A stretch of 52,438 nucleotides of DNA, taken from positions 1 to 52,438 of the forward strand of contig JAHIMF010000087.1 of assembly GCA_018896645.1 (NCBI GenBank), read 5' to 3'. The translations under genes and the position numbers were made by a program. Under the pieces are notes generated by a model. It searched no databases and was not told where the DNA came from. It was given only the letters and a program-made list of their open reading frames with translations. The DNA comes from Patescibacteria group bacterium (lineage in GTDB: Bacteria; Patescibacteriota; Patescibacteriia; UBA2591; JABMQE01). Shown here in pieces: positions 49,777-52,438 of this stretch. Numbering within the stretch: position 1 is the first letter of the stretch; the number at the start of each line of letters is the position of its first letter.

Positions 49777-51256
49777 TGTCGTAGCAACATGATAATGTCC
49801 TAGTAGAGCAAAATAGAAATGTCCTACCCGACTAAATTTGTGTCATAATTCTTTGCAGGTTAATTAACTAGCTAAACAAGGAAAATTATGACCCAAGAAC
49901 TAATCGCTATGTCGTCCAAAGAATTATCAAGGTATGACATTATCAAAGATTTGATCGCCGGGAAAATCAACGGCGCAGAAGCGGCAAGGCAGATTAATTT
50001 ATCGGTCCGGCAAATAAGAAGGTTGAAAAGAAAAGTTAACAATTCCGGAGCCCAAGGTTTAATCCACGGCAGCCGCGGCCGAGCCGGCAACCGTAAAATC
50101 CCCGATGAGACAATTGAAAAAGCCAAAGATTTTTTAAAGAAAAAGTATGCTGATTTCAAGCCCGCTTTCGCGGCGGAGAAATTGGAAGAGAATTATGGGA
50201 TAAAATTATCTAAAGAAAAGATTAGACAAATAATGATAGCGGAAAAATTATGGCAGCCGAAACCAAGAAAGAAAAATAAGGAGCATCGATATTGGCGACC
50301 AAGGAAAGAGGCCTGCGGCGAGCTGGAACAATTCGACGGTTCTTACCATGATTGGCTTGAAGGCCGAGCGCCGGTGTGCTGTCTTCTGGCGGCAATTGAT
50401 GACGGCAAAGGCGAGATAACCAAAGCCAGCTTTACCACTGACGAGGACGTTGTCCCGGTTTTCTCCTTTTGGCAAGATTATGTCAGCCAACACGGCAAAC
50501 CCCTTGAAATCTACTTGGATAAGCATTCTACCTACAAAGTCAATGCCAGGCGCCTCTTAGACGACTCCAGCGCCTTAACCCAATTTGAGCGGGCAATGAG
50601 AGATTTAAACATCGCGGTAATTCACGCTCATTCGCCCCAAGCCAAGGGCCGGATTGAAAGATTGTTCGGCACCCTGCAAGATCGGCTAATTAAAGAATTG
50701 CGGCTGGCCAATATTTCAACGATTGACGAAGCTAATGAGTTTTTAGAAAAAGTTTTCATTCCTAAATTCAACGCCAAGTTTGCGGTCGTTCCGAGAAGCA
50801 AAAATAATCTTCATCGCGTTTTGAATAAAGTTGAAAAAGAAAATTTAGAACAGATATTTTCGTTTCAAGATACGAGAATTGTCAATAACGATTTTACAAT
50901 CAGCTACGAAAGCAGATGGTACCAATTAGACGAAATCCAACCAGCCACAATCTGCCGAAAAGATAAAGTCAAAATTGAAAAAAGATTAGATGGAAAAATC
51001 TTTATCAGTTTAAGAAACAAATATCTTAATTTCAAAGAGCTTGAGAAAAGACCGGAAAAGATAAAAATGAAAGTGAAATTCTTAACCAAGGCCGAGCCCG
51101 CCTGGAAACCGCCGATTGATCATCCATGGCGAAAACCTTTCATCTTTTCGCCTCAATATGCTCGCCAATTAAAGGTCGAACCAATCAACGTCTAAACCCT
51201 CGGGTAGGACATTTCTAAATTGCTACAAGTAGGACATTTCTATTTTGCCTTGACAA
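49777..51256 (+). mobile_element. Insertion sequence, ISNCY/IS1202-like, 1.48 kb
   Basis: Imperfect terminal inverted repeats begin TGTCgtaGCAAcATgAtAAT.. (left) and TGTCaagGCAAaATAgAaAT.. (right, complement), each with two subterminal ATGTCCTA motifs (49795, 49819; 51205-51212, 51230-51237). AACTTGGCTCG occurs at 49766-49776 and 51257-51267 as an 11-bp flanking repeat, consistent with the long target duplications of this IS group. The right copy includes the 3' end of tRNA-Gln, so the element targeted the tRNA end. It carries one intact transposase gene. Confidence 0.8.
49888..51195 (+). CDS. DDE transposase (ISNCY/IS1202 type)
   Basis: 435 aa. N-terminal helix-turn-helix (IIKDLIAGKINGAEAARQINLSVRQIRRLKRKV), a second HTH region (KPAFAAEKLEENYGIKLSKEKIRQIM), and an rve-type core with D150 (EQFDGSYHDWL), D211 (IYLDKHSTYKVNA) and E257 (GRIERLFGTLQDRLIKEL). 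Complete frame and intact acids suggest it is active. ATG 49888 lacks an obvious SD, although 'aaggaaaatt' lies before it. Ends 61 bp before the right IS end. Confidence 0.93.
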   Translation: MTQELIAMSSKELSRYDIIKDLIAGKINGAEAARQINLSVRQIRRLKRKVNNSGAQGLIHGSRGRAGNRKIPDETIEKAKDFLKKKYADFKPAFAAEKLEENYGIKLSKEKIRQIMIAEKLWQPKPRKKNKEHRYWRPRKEACGELEQFDGSYHDWLEGRAPVCCLLAAIDDGKGEITKASFTTDEDVVPVFSFWQDYVSQHGKPLEIYLDKHSTYKVNARRLLDDSSALTQFERAMRDLNIAVIHAHSPQAKGRIERLFGTLQDRLIKELRLANISTIDEANEFLEKVFIPKFNAKFAVVPRSKNNLHRVLNKVEKENLEQIFSFQDTRIVNNDFTISYESRWYQLDEIQPATICRKDKVKIEKRLDGKIFISLRNKYLNFKELEKRPEKIKMKVKFLTKAEPAWKPPIDHPWRKPFIFSPQYARQLKVEPINV

Positions 51257-51260
51257 AACT

Positions 51261-51334
51261 TGGCTCGGGGGCAGGGATTCGAACCCCGATTAGTGGGACC
51301 AGAACCCACTGTCCTGCCATTAGACGACCCCCGA
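51261..51334 (-). tRNA. tRNA-Gln (CUG)
   Basis: Acceptor TCGGGGG/CCCCCGA, anticodon arm GTGGG-TTCTGGT-CCCAC (anticodon CTG), T-loop TTCGAAT, encoded CCA. Its last bases form part of the IS flanking repeat, and the gene stays intact. Confidence 0.94.
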
Positions 51335-51337
51335 ATA

Positions 51338-52438
51338 TTATTCTTCCACCAACTCCCCGCCAAACACTTCCAAAGCATCTTCTATAACACGGTTAGTTTT
51401 CCCGGCATTATTATTCACCTCTAGTGTTTTAAATTCCAGTTTAACTGGCTGGCCCACGACTTGAGAAATGCATTGTTCCACTATCCGCTTATTCTTAACA
51501 TCTTTAATTCTGTCTTGGTGAAATTTATATGAAAACCTGATTTGTAAAATCTGATTGCTAAAAGCAATTAATTGACCAGTTTTTAAAAATGCAGAAATTG
51601 AATGGTTCTGTTTTTTTATTTCCAGCAATATTTTATCCCAATTATTTTTGATTGAGTCGAAGCTTATATCACCCGCTCTTTCATTAACATTACTAACATC
51701 TTTGTCCTTATTTATATCGTTGTCCAGTGATATATTGTTCGACCCGCCTGCCTCGCTTGCGCGAGCATTGCGGGCAGATTGTTCAATTGCCTGCCCTGAG
51801 CCTGCTGAATGGGTTTGATTGTTTTTTTGATTTTCACCCAAGGGGTGATCAGTCTTTGGCTGGATTGATTTCTTGTTTTCTTGATTTTCGCAAAACTCAA
51901 CCACTAATAACTCCAAAGGAAGCGGGGGTATTTCGGCTTGTTTGATTTCTCTTTTTTTATCAATAAATAGAGAAATTAGAAAAGCAATTCGCGGGGTTTT
52001 GGTTTGGGTATTTAAATTCTTTAGTTTCTCTTCAATATCTTCATCCAGCTCTGCTTTCAGTGTTGCGAGTTCGGGATCAACGCTATAGACTAGAAGTTTT
52101 CTTAAAAACTCAATAGTATCACCAACAAACTGTTCCAAATCAACCCCCTCTTCTAGCAAATTATTAACCAATTGTAAAGCCCCAGATATCTCATTTTTAA
52201 ATAAGTGCTCGCAAAAATTGATGACTAATTTTATGTCCGAACGCGGCAAAACCAAACTGGCTTCATCCATGGTTATCCTTTTTTCCCCCAAAGACAAAAT
52301 CTGCTGCAACAAACTTTCCGCATCCCGAATACAGCCCTCGCTCCGCGCGGCAATCGTGACCAAGACATCTTTATCAATCTTTAATCCCTCTTGTTTGGCA
52401 AGATGGCTAAGCCTTTCTGTTAATTCTTTAACCCCTAC
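51338..52438 (-). CDS. dnaX: DNA polymerase III gamma/tau subunit (3' part)
   Basis: Open from the window edge at 52438, so the N-terminal ATPase domain is missing; 366 residues are visible. 'LVTIAARSEGCIRDAESLLQQILSLG' is the end of the AAA+ module (sensor 2 Arg in GCIRDAESLL), followed by the collar domain (EHLFKNEISGALQLVNNLLEEGVDLEQFVGDTIEFLRKLLV) and a tau-like C-terminus. A repeat-derived stretch, 'THSAGSGQAIEQSARNARAS', interrupts the linker. Loads the sliding clamp and couples polymerase to helicase. Confidence 0.92.
   Translation of the reverse strand, partial: VGVKELTERLSHLAKQEGLKIDKDVLVTIAARSEGCIRDAESLLQQILSLGEKRITMDEASLVLPRSDIKLVINFCEHLFKNEISGALQLVNNLLEEGVDLEQFVGDTIEFLRKLLVYSVDPELATLKAELDEDIEEKLKNLNTQTKTPRIAFLISLFIDKKREIKQAEIPPLPLELLVVEFCENQENKKSIQPKTDHPLGENQKNNQTHSAGSGQAIEQSARNARASEAGGSNNISLDNDINKDKDVSNVNERAGDISFDSIKNNWDKILLEIKKQNHSISAFLKTGQLIAFSNQILQIRFSYKFHQDRIKDVKNKRIVEQCISQVVGQPVKLEFKTLEVNNNAGKTNRVIEDALEVFGGELVEE

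Noticed and set aside
1-52438. UGA recoding as in Gracilibacteria/Absconditabacteria
   Set aside because: UGA serves as an ordinary stop for several genes and is not found inside conserved frames.

Overview
The window looks like a chromosomal segment of a Patescibacteria (Candidate Phyla Radiation) bacterium, probably in or near the Parcubacteria; this is inferred from gene content. Signs are a DUF4012 giant envelope protein, a DUF5654 protein, a PriA with eroded helicase motifs, short forms of several enzymes, AT-rich DNA, few Shine-Dalgarno (SD) sequences on core genes, and many short palindromic repeats that also sit in frame inside coding genes. UGA and the other stops are used normally. 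There is no rRNA operon, CRISPR array or prophage.

Layout. 1-900: start of a secreted DUF11/Cys-rich repeat protein. 901-4430: clpB behind a promoter and a CIRCE operator, then a coiled-coil protein. 4509-7369: small membrane and zinc-ribbon genes around a secreted wall-enzyme-like protein. 7519-10939: a structured RNA region with a tRNA-like cloverleaf, then priA and fmt. 11213-14278: a large BcrA/HgdC-type activator. 14448-19043 (mostly minus): GT2 glycosyltransferase, tRNA-Gln, ftsX, ftsE, an FtsB/DivIC protein; two tRNAs on plus. 19269-24343: a 32-aa membrane peptide, lepA, a deoxyribosyltransferase-like gene, a REP-associated transposase, murJ. 24452-26066: a two-gene cassette with tandem promoters and a four-way-junction RNA leader. 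26236-36756: envelope and polysaccharide genes (DUF4012, three GT4 transferases, an initiating sugar-phosphate transferase) with small membrane cassettes between. 36928-37662: RNase P RNA with a GIY-YIG nuclease ORF inside helix P3. 37667-41965: TrpR-like regulator, RNase H, an unknown 499-aa protein, recJ. 42066-49054: DUF5654, ackA and pduL (acetate/ATP formation), a putative toxin-antitoxin pair, a PfkB kinase, a VIT/VWA protein. 49249-52438: tRNAs, rpmG, an ISNCY/IS1202-like insertion sequence beside tRNA-Gln, and the 3' part of dnaX.

Two gene styles alternate. Core genes (clpB, priA, fmt, lepA, recJ, ftsE/X) start without a recognisable SD. Small accessory genes (4.5-5.2, 6.9-7.4, 21.4, 24.6-25.7, 31.8, 34.5-35.2, 42.1 kb), and the activator at 11.2 kb, have strong AAGGAGG-like sites, usually their own promoter and terminator, and occur as one- or two-gene cassettes of tiny membrane and CxxC zinc-ribbon proteins.

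The most unusual items are the nuclease ORF filling the P3 loop of rnpB, the same inverted repeat reused as one arm of a four-way RNA whose neighbouring loop carries an anti-SD sequence, and the tRNA-like element before priA whose whole anticodon arm is complementary to two parts of its own leader.
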